A DNA stretch of 64,000 nucleotides from Adineta vaga (taxonomy: Eukaryota > Rotifera): NCBI GenBank assembly GCA_021613535.1, contig CP075496.1:3844001-3908000 (forward strand), read 5' to 3'. A program made the translations under genes and the position numbers. Below the pieces are notes generated by a model. That model saw nothing but the letters and a program-made list of their open reading frames with translations, was not told where the DNA came from and searched no databases. Within the stretch, counting starts at the first letter, position 1, and each line of letters starts with the position of its first letter. This document shows, in pieces, positions 52,636 through 64,000 of this stretch.

Positions 52636-52890
52636 ATGGCAAGCGCACCTCAATTAGAAATACAAAAACAAGAAGGTGTACCCGTCGCAGAAGATGGTAC
52701 AATTGGTGGTCATCAAGCTGAAAAAGTCAAAGCTCCATTTAAAGAACAAGAAGCTGATGCTAAATTACATGAAACATCTGTTACACAAAATATTACACCT
52801 GGACAAAATTTACTTGGTCATCAAGATTCTGCTCAACCAGGAATTCGTCCAGGTGATGTAGCTGGTAAAGCCGGTGGTCCATCAACTTAA
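52636..52890 (+). CDS. small hydrophilic protein, 84 aa, unknown
   Basis: Frame from ATG 52636 to TAA. An in-frame upstream ATG at 52540 would add a 32-residue segment unlike the rest; the CTGCAG just before 52636 suggests the mRNA starts or is spliced there. The product is strongly hydrophilic, rich in Gly, Gln, Glu, Lys and Ala, with no Cys or Trp and repeated GQ/GH/GG turns (IGGHQAEKV, NLLGHQDSAQPGI). Such composition is typical of intrinsically disordered, stress-related proteins, and in a desiccation-tolerant animal a protective role is conceivable. It lacks a clear 11-mer LEA repeat, so I do not assign it to LEA. A poly(A) signal AATAAA lies at 52988. Confidence 0.6.
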   Translation: MASAPQLEIQKQEGVPVAEDGTIGGHQAEKVKAPFKEQEADAKLHETSVTQNITPGQNLLGHQDSAQPGIRPGDVAGKAGGPST

Positions 52891-52987
52891 TTACGATGAT
52901 TATTCGAATTTGATACATGGATAACTGACTCATTTTGAGTTGTTCTGTATAATTCTCTCTTGTGTATCTTTTGTTCTCTCTATTTTC

Positions 52988-52993
52988 AATAAA
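52988..52993 (+). promoter_or_regulatory. poly(A) signal of the 84-aa gene
   Basis: AATAAA 98 bp after the stop codon, in an AT-rich context. Confidence 0.5.
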
Positions 52994-53784
52994 TAATCAA
53001 GTGTCTTTTTTAAGTATTAGAATATACCGATGCATTAACACTTCCTAATGTGAGAAAATATGAGTTCAAAGAAAAGTAAACTTCATCAATTAAAATTTTC
53101 TTCATAATCTTTTCCTGACAACTGAATTCTGCGCTGTTATACAATCAAAGATATGATTCATCTTATTTGATCGATTATATCACGTATTCATAGGAAGAAA
53201 AGAAGAATTTGGTGTTCGAATGGAATTCTATGAAGAGTGAAAGAGTACATGTAAATAATAGGTCTTCTGTGTTTGTTTATAACACTTATATTTATTTACA
53301 TTGAGCAATATAGACTAAATGTAGACATATAAAATTACTCTAAGAATATCTTTCTTCCAAACAAACGACATAATACTTCAACTTAATTTCCTATTTATGA
53401 TATCTCATAAGAAAACAATTCAATATCAAATATAGATAATTCGTATGAACCAAAACATTCGTTTGAGTTTGTCAGAAAACGGACAACCTTGAGGTCGATG
53501 CATACATGTACTAAAATGCCGATAAACGATTTAGACAAAGAAACAAAATCTAATGAATTACGAAGGTAATACATATTCATGTGTCTATATATTTTATATC
53601 GATATATTACGTCAATTGAGAGAATGAAAAAGAAAGTAAAAAGCTAGATTTTGATTCGTGTTGAGTACGTATATTATGATATGGATCGATAATTAACGAT
53701 ATTATTCATTTGCAAAAAAATAAACGAGGAAGAAAGGTAAATATAACGAGTGACTATTTTTTTTTATCAAAATTTTAACGAAAC
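52994..53784. other. intergenic, nothing recognised
   Basis: AT-rich spacer without convincing open frames on either strand. Confidence 0.4.
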
Positions 53785-54324
53785 ATGGCTCAGTGTTATG
53801 ATAGTTGGAAAAACCAATATGTTTATTGTTCTTCAAATATAGGCACTTATATGTAAATAGTATTGCAATTTTCCTTGATAGAAAAGATTTTTTCCTTAAT
53901 TTTAGTGCGGTAGGAGTTGTAATTCCTATAGTAATTTTAATACTTGTTGTTCTATTTGCTGTCTATCGTCGATACAGATTAAGAAGACATCAAAGAGGTA
54001 TGTATAATCAATTTCTATTTTAATTGAAAAACTTCCTTTATTATTTTCCTTCTATTAGAACAACAACAGATCAGCATGAATACAATCGTTCCAATTTATA
54101 ATAGTGATGAACAACAACAAGCGCCATATAATTATTCATATCCACCTAATTATACAGCAGTTACTGGTAATCCATATGATAAACCACCAACCTATGAACA
54201 AACTGTTCAACAATTATCAGAAGTTAATCATCATACAACTGATGATAACGCTGCTATTCTACCAATGACAACAATGACGTCAATAACATCACAATCAATT
54301 GATGCATCACAAAATAAAACTTAA
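53785..54324 (+). CDS. small single-pass membrane protein with PPxY motif
   Basis: Three exons, 53785..53852, 53906..53997 and 54059..54324, give 141 aa. The short N-terminal part has two cysteines (MAQCYDSW, YCSSN), then one strong transmembrane helix (VGVVIPIVILILVVLFAVY) closed by a basic stop-transfer RRYRLRRHQR. The Gln/Tyr/Pro-rich cytoplasmic tail contains YPPNY and PPTYEQT. The PPTY sequence is a PPxY ligand for WW domains of NEDD4-type ubiquitin ligases. This layout recalls Shisa, VOPP1/WBP1-like and NDFIP-type adaptors of endosomal sorting. No cleavable signal peptide is seen, so it may insert with the helix as a signal anchor. The family is not resolved. Confidence 0.65.
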
Positions 54325-55037
54325 TTTCTGTCCACTTCTTTCAGAATTATATTCATAGAACATACTTATCTTTTTTTATTTTCTATTTTCCCTAAGACGC
54401 AGTAACCTTGAGTCTTGCGTTACGGTGCGACATCTAAGATGTAAAATCACTTCCTATCCATTTCTGCAACAATCAAATCTTTCTATGGATTATTTGTTAT
54501 CTTCAAAATATCCCTGTTTATTATTAAAATGATTCGATTTCTGCCATTTTTATCTTTCATCGAGGATAGTTCCATAATTTACCATTGAAGAACATAGTAG
54601 CCAGTAGTTATTAGTAAGGAAAAAACAGCAAATAAACAAACAATTCTTACTCTTTTTCTTACCAGACAGAAGAGAGAAAAGTCTCGATCTCGAGTCTCTA
54701 TCATCTATTACACCTTATTGTTAAACTAGGAAGAATGGCGTAAGAATTTTTCTTTTTTCCCAATGCGGAATAGTTTGGGAATTATCCATTGGTTACTCAT
54801 TTTTTTGCATCATATAAATAATTAATTGTATTTTATAAAAATGCTTTTCTTTTTAAGATCTCATCTCTTATTTTTCTATCTAAAAGCAAAAACAGCGAGA
54901 ACGTATCATTCGATTGTCAAGTGCATGTATTAGAGTGTATATATTTTCCTATTTTCTATTCTTATTACCGCCTCATTAAGGCGTTCGATCTGATCAAATA
55001 TAATTATTTCTAATAGGAGAATTAGATTAATTAGACC
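54325..55037. other. intergenic, promoter side of the FMR1 homologue
   Basis: No gene seen. AT-rich with several T-runs; no distinct promoter element can be singled out. Confidence 0.4.
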
Positions 55038-57869
55038 ATGGACGATCTCATCATTGAAGTAGGACATCCCAATGGTGTCTATTACAAAGTGAGTACAAAA
55101 TGAAAAAAAAGAACTTCGTAAAAATATATAATTTCATTCTATTCATAGGCATCTGTACTTAGTTTGGATGAATCAGGTATCAATGTTAAATATGATCAAG
55201 AGTAAATAGAATGAAAGCATTTTCAATAAAGAAAACTATCCTTTTCATTTTCTAGTTTCTTCCCTCCAACTAAAATTCCATTTTCTGAGAATCGCCTTCG
55301 ACTTCCGTCTGAACTGATCGATCTCAAGAAACTACAACCTGGCGATCCTTGCGAAGTATATTATTTCAATCATTTTATTTCATAATACTGACGTTTCTCT
55401 TAACATTCAGGTACTTACAAAATCTAAAGAAGATGAACCACATGGTTGGTGGCCAGCCGTTGCTAAAATGATTAAAGGTGATTTTATTGTTGTGGATTAT
55501 AAAGTTAGTGGTCAAGGTGCTAATTATTCGGAAATTGTATCTAGTGATAAAATTCGTTGTCCAAATACAAAGTAAATTATAATCGTTCGAATACTTATCA
55601 TTTTCAATTCATTTTGTAATTTAGTCCTCCCATAACTTATTCAACGTTTAAAATATTAGAATTACCTGTTAGCAAAGATATTCGAGAAGCGTATGAATTA
55701 GATTTATTAAAGACAAAAGGAATTCAAAATTCACTTGTTGTTTCTTTTTTATAGATGTAGCAGTTCAGCTAATCATAAAGATTTTAAACGAACATCGGGT
55801 GCTGCTGTTGTTCGATATGATGATCAGAAAGAAGCACTTATTGTCATCGTACGTTTTTTAATATTGAAATATTTTACATTATTTCGTATTTATTTGTCTA
55901 TCATTTTTTTATAGTCAGATAATGATAGTACTCTCCGTCGTGCTCAAATCCTATCCGATATGCATTTTCGAAATTTACGTTCAAAATCTAAACTTGTACA
56001 AGAAACAGAAAAAGTTACCAAACAACTTGAAGTAATATTTGATATCTTAAATAACAATGATTAAAAATTTCGTTCTTTCATTAGCTTATAAAAGTAAATA
56101 AAACAGAAAAAAACATGGAAAAATTCGCTCTTAAAAATGAACTCATGGGTCTTGCCATTGGTACACATGGTTCAAATATATTAAAAGCACGAGAAGTACC
56201 CGGTATCATAAGTATTGAAGTTGATGATGAAACTTGCACATTTAAAGTCTGTGGTGATGTAAGTTATGATTTAATTTTGTTGAATTTTTTTTCTTATCAA
56301 ATAATCATTTATTTATAGTCGGAAAAAGCTGTTAAAGAAGCACGCAGTCTACTTGAATATGTTGAAGAAACAGTCTCTATTCCGCGAGATCTTATAGGTA
56401 ACATTTATGATACACAAAGAAACATTATATTATATTTTCTTTTCTATATTTAGGCAAAGTTATTGGTAAGAAAGGACATATCATTCAAGAAATAGTGGAT
56501 AAAAGTGGAGTTATTCGAGTTAAAATCGAAGGTGATAATGAATCATCAACAACACGAGATGAAAGTACTCCAGCCGTAAGATTTTCTTTTCATATAAAAA
56601 AAACAAGTTTTTTTAATAATCTCTTTTAATTTTTCTACAATAGACTGAAGTTCCGTTTGTTTTTGTTGGTACAGTAGAAAGCGTTACTAATGCAAGAGTA
56701 CTACTTGAATATCATATCGCTTGCCTAAAAGTAAACTAATATCAAATGTATTTAGTTATTATTGATTAAAATAACTTTTTTTTTCTTTATTCATAAAGGA
56801 ATTTGATGAATTACAAGAAAAGAAAATTCAAGTTAACGAACAATTTCGTACCATTGTCGGTCCTCAACAAGGTGCCACAATAAATTCAACTATTAATAAT
56901 TCAGGTTATCAAAGTGGACGTTCACAACGGTAAAACATTTCTTAATGAAATTGAAATTTTCTCATATTCTTTCGATTCTAGTTATGATTCGGATAGAATG
57001 AATAACTCGACTGGTACACGTAATTATCGTGATACAGGTTATCAACAACAACAACAACAACGTAATGATAATTATAATAATTCACAAGCACGTCGACCGA
57101 ATAATTATCCCATGGGTAATGGTAATCGTGGACGTCGAGGTTCTGGTCCAAATTCATATCGAACGAGTGGACAAAATGATGGTAGTAAGTGAATTATTGA
57201 TGAAGATGTGCTCATCATTAATACCTATTCATTTATAATTTTATGTATACAAAGATAGTCTCACAGATAGCTAACAAAATATCCAATCGCATGACTATAG
57301 ATGATCAGAAACTATCTTAGTTTTCATTAAAAAAAAAAGAATCTCATCATGACAATTTTTTTTCCTTTGTAGCCTATGATGAACGACGTCGAGAAAATGA
57401 TAATGAAAATACTATGTATGATACTCAAGATGCTAATGGTGAGTAGAATTATTCGAAAAAATGAATTAAAGAAATATCTTTCTATATATTGTTCATTGTA
57501 GATGGTCAACAACAGTATAACGATCAGACGTCATCACAACGCAGTAATAATAATAATCGATATAATAATAATCGTAGTTCTCGTGGCCAACGAGGTGGAT
57601 ATAATAAATACAATTATAATTCAAACGATTATTACGATAATTATGGATATAACAGTCAATCCCAACAGAATTCAACATCACGAAAATCTCAACAATCAAC
57701 AATAGAAAATAATAACAACAACAATGATGATGATAATAATAATAATACTGGCATAGATTCAAACAATGTGCCAACATCTGAAACAATAGAAAGCAATGGT
57801 AATAATAATACTCATGCACCAAAAGGACAACGAACACCAAGACAACATCATAGTAATGGTGTCAAATGA
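55038..57869 (+). CDS. FMR1: FMRP/FXR RNA-binding protein
   Basis: Fifteen exons: 55038..55088, 55149..55201, 55256..55355, 55411..55571, 55625..55690, 55755..55848, 55915..56031, 56085..56258, 56319..56397, 56454..56575, 56644..56730, 56799..56929, 56982..57184, 57373..57438, 57502..57869 (623 aa; human FMRP 632). Two N-terminal Agenet/Tudor domains ([12 protein letters not shown] start; [19 protein letters not shown]), then KH0-type sequence ([24 protein letters not shown]), KH1 with GTHG (DLMGLA-like [10 protein letters not shown]) and KH2 with GKVIGKKG, and VPFVFVGT. The C-terminus is Asn/Gln-rich with RGQRGG and GNRGRRG boxes. FMRP binds polysomal mRNA and represses translation, notably in neurons. 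The vertebrate insertion before VPFVFVGT is missing. The acceptor of exon 8 could also be 56105-56107 in the same phase, shortening the KH0-KH1 linker. A single pro-orthologue of FMR1/FXR1/FXR2 is expected in invertebrates. Confidence 0.93.
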
Positions 57870-59311
57870 AGAACAGTAGAGATAGAAATACTAAGATCAA
57901 AGATAACATCAGCAATGTGATTCAAATCGATTTCGTGTCTTTTAAATTTCTGTTTTTTTCCTCTTGTTTGTCTACTTATTTCTAAACTACTACTCCGTTC
58001 ACAAAAAAGATCACAATAAACTTATATATCTCTCGAAAACAAAAAGCAAATTATACGCACGTCTCTTCATTATTATTATTATTATTATTATTATGTATCC
58101 TGTCCAGTTCATGTACGTAAATTGTTCTTTTTTTCTGGTTGCTGATTTTGGTACTCTCATTACCCGTCTCTTCTTTTCATATATTCTATCGAGATGATTT
58201 TGAAAATTGTGAAATGGATGTCTAAAAACGAAACATTTCTGTTAAAGATGAGATTATCGACATGTTATTCATCCATAGTTTTGTCTTCCAGCAACCAAAT
58301 ACAAACTTGATTACGGCATATTCTATTGTCTATAATAACGGTTTTTTTCTTCTTCTCTCTTTTGTGATCCTCATACTTTCTCTTCTTTCGTTTCACGTAT
58401 GGATTTCTTGTTCAGTTTTGCTTTTTGCTACCATAAATCCAGCTCGTTTTGCCTCGTTTCTTTCTTTCACGCTCATTGATGACGTTAATCATGTGTGAGT
58501 GATCTTGTCTATTTGTTTTCTTTTGTTTTCTTCTTTTTTGTTTTCTCTATTTGTTTTGCTACTGATTTTTGTTTCTTTATATTGCACAAGCGAACAACAC
58601 GCATCGTCACATACATGAGAATCTTGCAGTCTTTTTGTTGTGTTTGTTTTCATTTTTTTGGGTTGTTTTTCTCCTGCGTTGATTTCATTACATTTTTTTT
58701 TGCTAAAAAACAAGTATTAAAGCATATATATGATGATGACGACATGATATCGATAATCTTCCATGAATTCAAATGACAACAAGCGGAATATATTAGATAT
58801 TTGAAAGCAATAACCAAATGAAGGGCGTTGTTCCAAAGGATAGTTTTTTTTATCTATAAGAAGTTTTCAACTATCTGAAAATAGGAAACAATTCTTTAAA
58901 CGAACTGCTCTCTACTTACATTTGAGAAGAATAACCTTGTTTTATTAAATAGAAGATATTCTTAGTCGAAAAGAAACTTTAAAATGTTTTTAGTATGTAA
59001 ACATTCTTTTCCCTCTGTACGGTATTTTATCCCAGTGGGTTATTTCAAAATCCAACATCATTAGTACGATCAGCGCGCCCCGCATGATGTTATTCAGAAA
59101 AATGAACGAAATGCTTCTATCAGTTCGTGTACTGTCTAGACATTAAACATTCTTTCATTGATTATTATGACGGATATTATTCTTCATTTGCACTTACATG
59201 ACAGTTATTGTCGAAATCAAAGAGCAAAATTACCATCCTATTTATAGCTTAGCACTAATTCGAACAATCATCATATTATTAACGAAGAAAATTAACACAA
59301 CTTGATAAATC
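57870..59311. other. intergenic, T-rich, with ATT microsatellite
   Basis: Contains the likely poly(A) signal of the FMR1 homologue (AATAAA at 58015) and an (ATT)n tract at 58069..58094. Several T-rich open frames follow, giving Phe/Leu-rich translations of no coding character. Confidence 0.45.
58069..58094. repeat. (ATT)n microsatellite
   Basis: Eight to nine perfect ATT units in the 3' flank of the FMR1 homologue. Confidence 0.8.
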
Positions 59312-59575
59312 ATGAGTGGAAGTCATAATGGCGGTGATCCTTATACCTATAAAAGTGAGTGTATGAGAACGACATAGAGAAAGATGTTCTAATTTAATAT
59401 TACATTTCTAGAAGTTCAAGAGACTGACAACACTAATCGTGATTGTCAAAAACAATCGCATGGAAATATCTCATTATCTAGTGAAGCAAATTCAACTAGT
59501 ACTGATTCTTCTACGAACAATGCACTAGAAACTAATTCATCAACATCATCAAACAGTTCTGGTGAATCATCTTGA
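59312..59575 (+). CDS. small Ser/Thr/Asn-rich protein, 68 aa, unknown
   Basis: Two exons, 59312..59354 and 59412..59575, separated by a 57-bp intron with GTGAGT donor and TTTCTAG acceptor. The product starts MSGSHNGGDPYTYK and ends in a long Ser/Thr/Asn-rich stretch closing with SSGESS. It is hydrophilic with no membrane segment. The intron size, consistent phase and ATG context support a gene, but low complexity leaves room for chance. No family is recognised. Confidence 0.45.
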
Positions 59576-60867
59576 CATTTTCATGTAGAACAGTTTGATC
59601 TAATTACAAAGAATGGCGATTTATGGAAGTCTATTTTTTGTGGTTTTAATTATCATATACCATTATATTACTTTTGTTGTGTGCTAATGTTTTCCTACCT
59701 TTGAATGCAAGATTCAAGGTACAATTCACTTGAATATGATATTTATAACTGGATCTTTTTAACAGTGTTCTTCAGTATAATCTTGATTATGGCCCATTTT
59801 TCGAATATAAAGTCAGAGTCAATCTCTTATGTATTCTTTCAATAGTTGTAAATTAATGATTTTACTGATGGTTAGTAAGATTCATATCGAATGCCTTCCA
59901 CATCTACAAGATCATTTCTAAAACTCTTTTGAAATACTAACTGTGCTAGTACTAACTCTTCAGAAGTTTCTTGCGACGTGTATTACTTTAATGAGAAGAA
60001 TTTGTGGTTGATATTGTATTTCACTTTTTATCTACTATCGAATATCATCGAATATAATAGTTACATACTACACCCAAGTCTCTATCTTCGCCCCAATTAT
60101 TCATTTATGATATTTAAAGTCATTCTATGATCGTAGGTGTTAAAAATGAATAAATAATCCATTATAAACATAGGATGATACATTGATATCGTACATGCAA
60201 ATGTAAACAAACATTTAGATGATTGAATATGATGAAAGGCGACCAAATTGGTATGTTTTATTTTGCGAGCTTTCGCTATTGCACGTGATCATGCACGTCA
60301 AAAGAACGTATTGAATAATATTTCAAACATTTATTTGATCTATAACAGAAGTCGATCGTCTTTTATCTGTCTTGACATCGGATGTCGATACGTGCCGAAT
60401 AAAACACTTCGGTAAAACTACCATTGTTACTATATCAAATTAGTGATTAGCATGAATTAAAGTATGAAAAATCTTTGAGTTGTACAATATATATGCTGAC
60501 TGTATATCGATCAACTAGTATATCAAAAGCAGAATGATTTTTAATGTAGAGAACCAACGGTATTTAAAAATATATTTCTCATTCAAGTTAGCATCATTGA
60601 TAAAATATGATTCAAAATTTTCATAGATTGAGAAAGCAATATTTGTAGTATTATCATACAATTCTTGTGTTTGATTAAAGAAAGAAGTTACCAAGTCCTT
60701 GACTGAGACTTTATGTATAAGAAAAAAAACGAACAGACAAATAATAGACGCGACGAAAGGAAAAAAACAAAAATCATCTTCTTTTGCTTTTATACACGAA
60801 AAAAAAACAAATTGTTGCATACACACACAGACATAGATATATTCACGTATAGGCTTTTTCTTTCTTC
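59576..60867. other. intergenic, no gene supported
   Basis: AT-rich region without convincing coding frames. A 103-codon minus-strand frame at 60515..60826 lacks coding character. Confidence 0.4.
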
Positions 60868-63178
60868 TTAGAATTCATCGTTTATTCCAAATGTTTCATG
60901 TGGTCCGTTGCCATTATTATTATTATTTGTTTCATTCTCACCTCGATGATTGCCTGTTCGACGACTGCGATCACGTTCGCGATCACGATCACGTGAACGA
61001 CGTTTTGAAGAATCTTGACGATCTCGAGATGAACGACGGTCACTACGACGTTCATTTGAACGTGAACGAGTTCGACCTAAAGATAAAGAACATAAGATAA
61101 TAGATTTCAATTCGAATTGGAACATTATCAAATACATACGACGTTTATGTTCTCGACTTCGACTTCGTCGGCGATCTACAATACATAAAATACTTTTGCT
61201 TAAAAAATTTCAATACAATAACTTTACCTCGAGATCTTGATCGTCGTTTTCGATCGCGTGAAGTAGATCGTCGTCGTTCATCGCCTACGGGACGTTTACC
61301 TCCAGGTAGACCACCTCGGCGTGTTGAGCCTAGACCACCACCTAAACAAAAAATTATGATTTTGAAATACACATTGATATATTCAAAATACAAACCTAAT
61401 CGTCTTGGTCGCCATCCTTTGACTGTTCGACCTCGTTCAACATCCACAACAACACGTCGACCATCAATTTTGCGTCCATCTGCTCGTTTGTATGCCGCTG
61501 AAAGTGAAGTGCTTACCGTCAACATAATAAAATCTCATCGACCATTTGACCATGTTTTTTATATTCTTACCGCATTAGACTTACCCTCATTGCTAAGCTT
61601 ATGAATAGACTGCTTTTTTTCTTTTTGGTTTTTCAAAAGACAGAGATCGCAGGAGATGAGAGATAGAGAGTTTCATCAAACTTACAAATATTTGTTTCGT
61701 TTTATCGTAAATAAAGAATGGGATGGGATGATAGTAAAGAATACAAAAATGTGAAAAGAAAAAGTTTTATCGGAATATGATCCTCACCTGTATGTCATTT
61801 GATTATTTTACCTTTTATTTTACTTTTGAAGGATACATTATCGGTGAATATACTCTACAAACGTTTTTCAAGCTTACCTATGACTTTTGTCTTTCCTTAC
61901 CCGATTTATGTTTATACAAACCTCGAATCATTTTTTTACTTTACGTGGGAAAAAGCGCTTGGCGCTGAATAGTTTTACCATGAGAAAAGAAGTCCAATAC
62001 ACCTGTCTGATTCTTCCATAGTTTATATATGTAGATTTATACGTACATAAATGGTTTTTCAGCAAAACAACTGAGTGTAACTTACACGCATCGGTGCAAT
62101 TGCGTGTCTAGAAGACAAACAGGCAACGGACAATAGCCTCGAAACAAATGCGACGATTTAAACCGAAATCTATCAACTACTGCATATCGAATGAAAATGA
62201 AGTAATGAACAAACCTGTATATGAATTCGAATGCAAAAAAACAAACAGACGGACTCAGTCAGGCTTACTCAGGTGAACATTTTCAAAAGAAAACTCTCTT
62301 TCATTTTCATTGAATCTCTCAATCGAAAAAGCAAACAAGGGAAATAAACTATCATCTCATCGTTTTCTTACTCGAAATAAAAAGGCAAAACGATAGTTAT
62401 CTTAAAACACCTACCGTGCATATCAGCTTCTTTTTCATATTCAATAAATGCATAACCACGTGGTTTACCCGTTTGAACATCATGCACTAAATTTATCTAA
62501 AATAATTCATTCAATAAAGAGATTTTTCAATGTCAATCTTCACATTAACCTACACTTTTTATTTTTCCATAAATTTCAAATTCACGTTTCAATTTCATTT
62601 CTGATGTATCATAATTCTAAAAGAAATACAATAATTTAATAGTTTTTTTATGCATATTATCTTACTAATCGAGCAATAAACAATGTTTTGTATGGATCTG
62701 CTGTTGCTTTTTCGTTACTATTTGGATCCCCTAGATAAAAAGATCGATTAATAATTTTTCTGAAAATAAATTTAAACAAAAAATGAAATATTACATAGAG
62801 TTACTTCTTGTTCGAGTTTAAGAGCTGCTTTTTCCATTTTTTCTCTAGCCTAGAATATAATTAGACAATAATGAATTGTAATTATTGAAAAAATATCGTT
62901 AACTTACTTTTCGAGCAATTTTCTCTTCTTTTGTTTCAATTTTCGTTGGTGGTGGAGTTTCATGTGCTTCCTAGAAAAAAACAAGGCAATCCAATAGATA
63001 AATTCTTTAACAAACTTTTCGTTTTCGTTCTTACTTCGAATAAATTCGAAAAATCTGATAAACCTCCGTAAGGTAAACGTTTTTTTTCATGTGGTAATTT
63101 GTCAATTGGCGGTAAAAATGGAATTGATTCACGAGGTGCAAATAATGCCAGGAGATTTGGTGGCAAAAATTGTGTCAT
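60868..63178 (-). CDS. SNRNP70: U1 small nuclear ribonucleoprotein 70 kDa (U1-70K)
   Basis: Ten exons: 63178..63035, 62970..62908, 62849..62795, 62730..62666, 62616..62554, 62496..62415, 61497..61396, 61341..61228, 61175..61140, 61076..60868 (310 aa). The N-terminus [16 protein letters not shown] is the near-invariant U1-70K start that contacts U1-C and Sm proteins. A helical linker ends in W-D-P, then the RRM: RNP2 TLFIARL and RNP1 [11 protein letters not shown], closing with [18 protein letters not shown] and a Gly-rich [11 protein letters not shown]. The C-terminus is RS/RD/RE-rich but shorter than in vertebrates (human 437 aa). U1-70K binds stem-loop I of U1 snRNA and helps define 5' splice sites. 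Intron 6, inside the RRM coding region, is 917 bp against about 50-65 bp for most others in this gene. RPS18 lies 161 bp upstream on the same strand. Confidence 0.95.
61498..62414 (-). other. long intron 6 of the U1-70K gene
   Basis: 917-bp intron interrupting the RRM between ..ADMH and AAYKRAD. No coding frame on the gene strand continues the protein. Retention would truncate the RRM. No conserved cassette exon could be identified by eye. Confidence 0.7.
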
Positions 63179-63339
63179 TATTCAATGATTAAGATAAAAT
63201 ACAAATCTAGAAAAGATCAACAAAATCAATATTGTGATTTTCCTTTCAATAAATTTTTGTTGTTGTTAATAAGTCTTTTTATTTCTTGTTCTCATTATAG
63301 TAATAATAAAAAGAAAAACAAACAAATAATAAATATTGT

Positions 63340-63807
63340 TTACGCTTTCTTTTTCGAGACACCAACAGTACGACCACGTCGACCGGTTGTTTTCGTATGT
63401 TGACCACGTACACGTAAGTTCCAGTAGTGACGAAGACCACGATGAACACGAATCTTTTTCATACGTTCTAAATCTTCACGAACTTTGGTATCAACATTGT
63501 TCGATGTTACTTGAGAGTATTTGCCATCTTTAATATCTTTTTGTCTGTTGAGAAACCAATCTGGAATTTTATATTGACGTGGATTGGCAATAATAGTTAT
63601 AACACGTTCAACTTCTTCTTCGGTCAATTCACCGGCACGTTTTGTTGCGTCAACATCAGCCTTACGAATAACAACATGAGCAAAACGACGACCAACACCT
63701 TTGATGGCTGTTAAAGCATAACCAACTTTTCGACGACCATCAATGTTTGTGTTCAAAACACGAAGAATATGTTGAAATTTCTCGGGTTGAATCAATGGTG
63801 ATGACAT
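63340..63807 (-). CDS. RPS18: 40S ribosomal protein S18 (uS13)
   Basis: Intronless gene of 155 aa, close to the metazoan length of 152. Typical uS13 features are visible: the [18 protein letters not shown] start, the [11 protein letters not shown] helix-turn-helix region, [13 protein letters not shown], and the basic C-terminus [21 protein letters not shown]. It is a component of the small-subunit head near the P site and intersubunit bridge. It is followed after 161 bp by the U1-70K start on the same strand, with a TTTTCTAG acceptor-like element in the gap. Confidence 0.97.
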   Translation of the reverse strand: MSSPLIQPEKFQHILRVLNTNIDGRRKVGYALTAIKGVGRRFAHVVIRKADVDATKRAGELTEEEVERVITIIANPRQYKIPDWFLNRQKDIKDGKYSQVTSNNVDTKVREDLERMKKIRVHRGLRHYWNLRVRGQHTKTTGRRGRTVGVSKKKA

Positions 63808-64000
63808 TTTTTATTAGAGATGAGTCTTTCTCTTTTTAAATATCTAAAAAGGAGATGATATATGAATGGTATCATAGTTATGATTATGTAGCAAGATCAA
63901 GATTGTAATTGTAATGAACAAGAGAAAAAGAATCAATGAAAATGAAGATGAAAAAATAAACAAGTAAACAAAGATATGAAATAGTTTTTGTCCACTGTCA

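Noticed and set aside
57493-57840. 115-codon minus-strand frame within the last FMR1 exon
   Set aside because: Antisense of the Asn-rich tail; Tyr/Cys richness is a by-product of AAT codons.
61356-61604. Plus-strand frame opposite U1-70K exon 7
   Set aside because: Complement of the conserved RRM exon.

Overview
The window is from an AT-rich animal genome whose genes carry many very short introns (mostly 50-90 bp, all GT..AG). FMRP, MARK, U1-70K, WDR36, SCLT1, a furin-type convertase and a rhodopsin-like GPCR make it metazoan. A plant/fungal/protist-type proton-pumping P-type ATPase and a microbial-type purine-like permease sit among them. That mix, the tiny introns and acceptor-like sequences right before several start codons suggest a bdelloid rotifer. 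This assignment is inference; no ribosomal or mitochondrial marker is present.

Layout. 0-2 kb: 3' end of a GIN-domain-like gene (+) and an intronless GPCR (+). 4.5-10.6 kb: a 22-exon furin/PC5-like proprotein convertase (+), with a candidate alternative terminal exon inside its longest intron. 11.0-13.7 kb: a 15-exon coiled-coil gene (-) matching SCLT1. 14.2-17.4 kb: an AzgA/NCS2-like permease (+), then a membrane-anchored FkbM-type methyltransferase (-). 17.4-22.1 kb: gene-poor, with a decayed unidentified gene, a hAT-like MITE, a small gene with two overlapping reading frames and a long hairpin. 22.1-24.7 kb: a secreted protein of five tandem D8C domains (-), with near-identical repeat exons and introns. 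25.3-27.4 kb: an unrecognised disordered-protein gene (+). 28.1-34.2 kb: MARK/PAR-1 kinase, 17 exons (+). 35.8-39.7 kb: WDR36/UTP21 followed 125 bp later by an HSD17B8-like reductase (+). 41.5-45.2 kb: plasma-membrane H+-ATPase, 13 exons (+). 45.4-45.9 kb: small acidic hypothetical protein (-). 48.1-51.8 kb: PIM-like kinase (+). 52.6-54.3 kb: an 84-aa hydrophilic protein and a PPxY single-pass membrane protein (+). 55.0-57.9 kb: FMR1/FXR homologue, 15 exons (+). 59.3 kb: a small Ser-rich protein (+). 60.9-63.8 kb: U1-70K and ribosomal protein S18 (-), 161 bp apart.

The genes do not form one pathway. Themes are RNA biology (FMRP, U1-70K, S18, WDR36), signalling (GPCR, MARK, PIM-like kinase) and the secretory or cell surface (convertase, D8C protein, FkbM enzyme, permease, H+-ATPase). 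Two same-strand pairs with short gaps could be co-transcribed and trans-spliced. I built exon models by hand from splice motifs, reading-frame continuity and family conservation; every model closes in phase.
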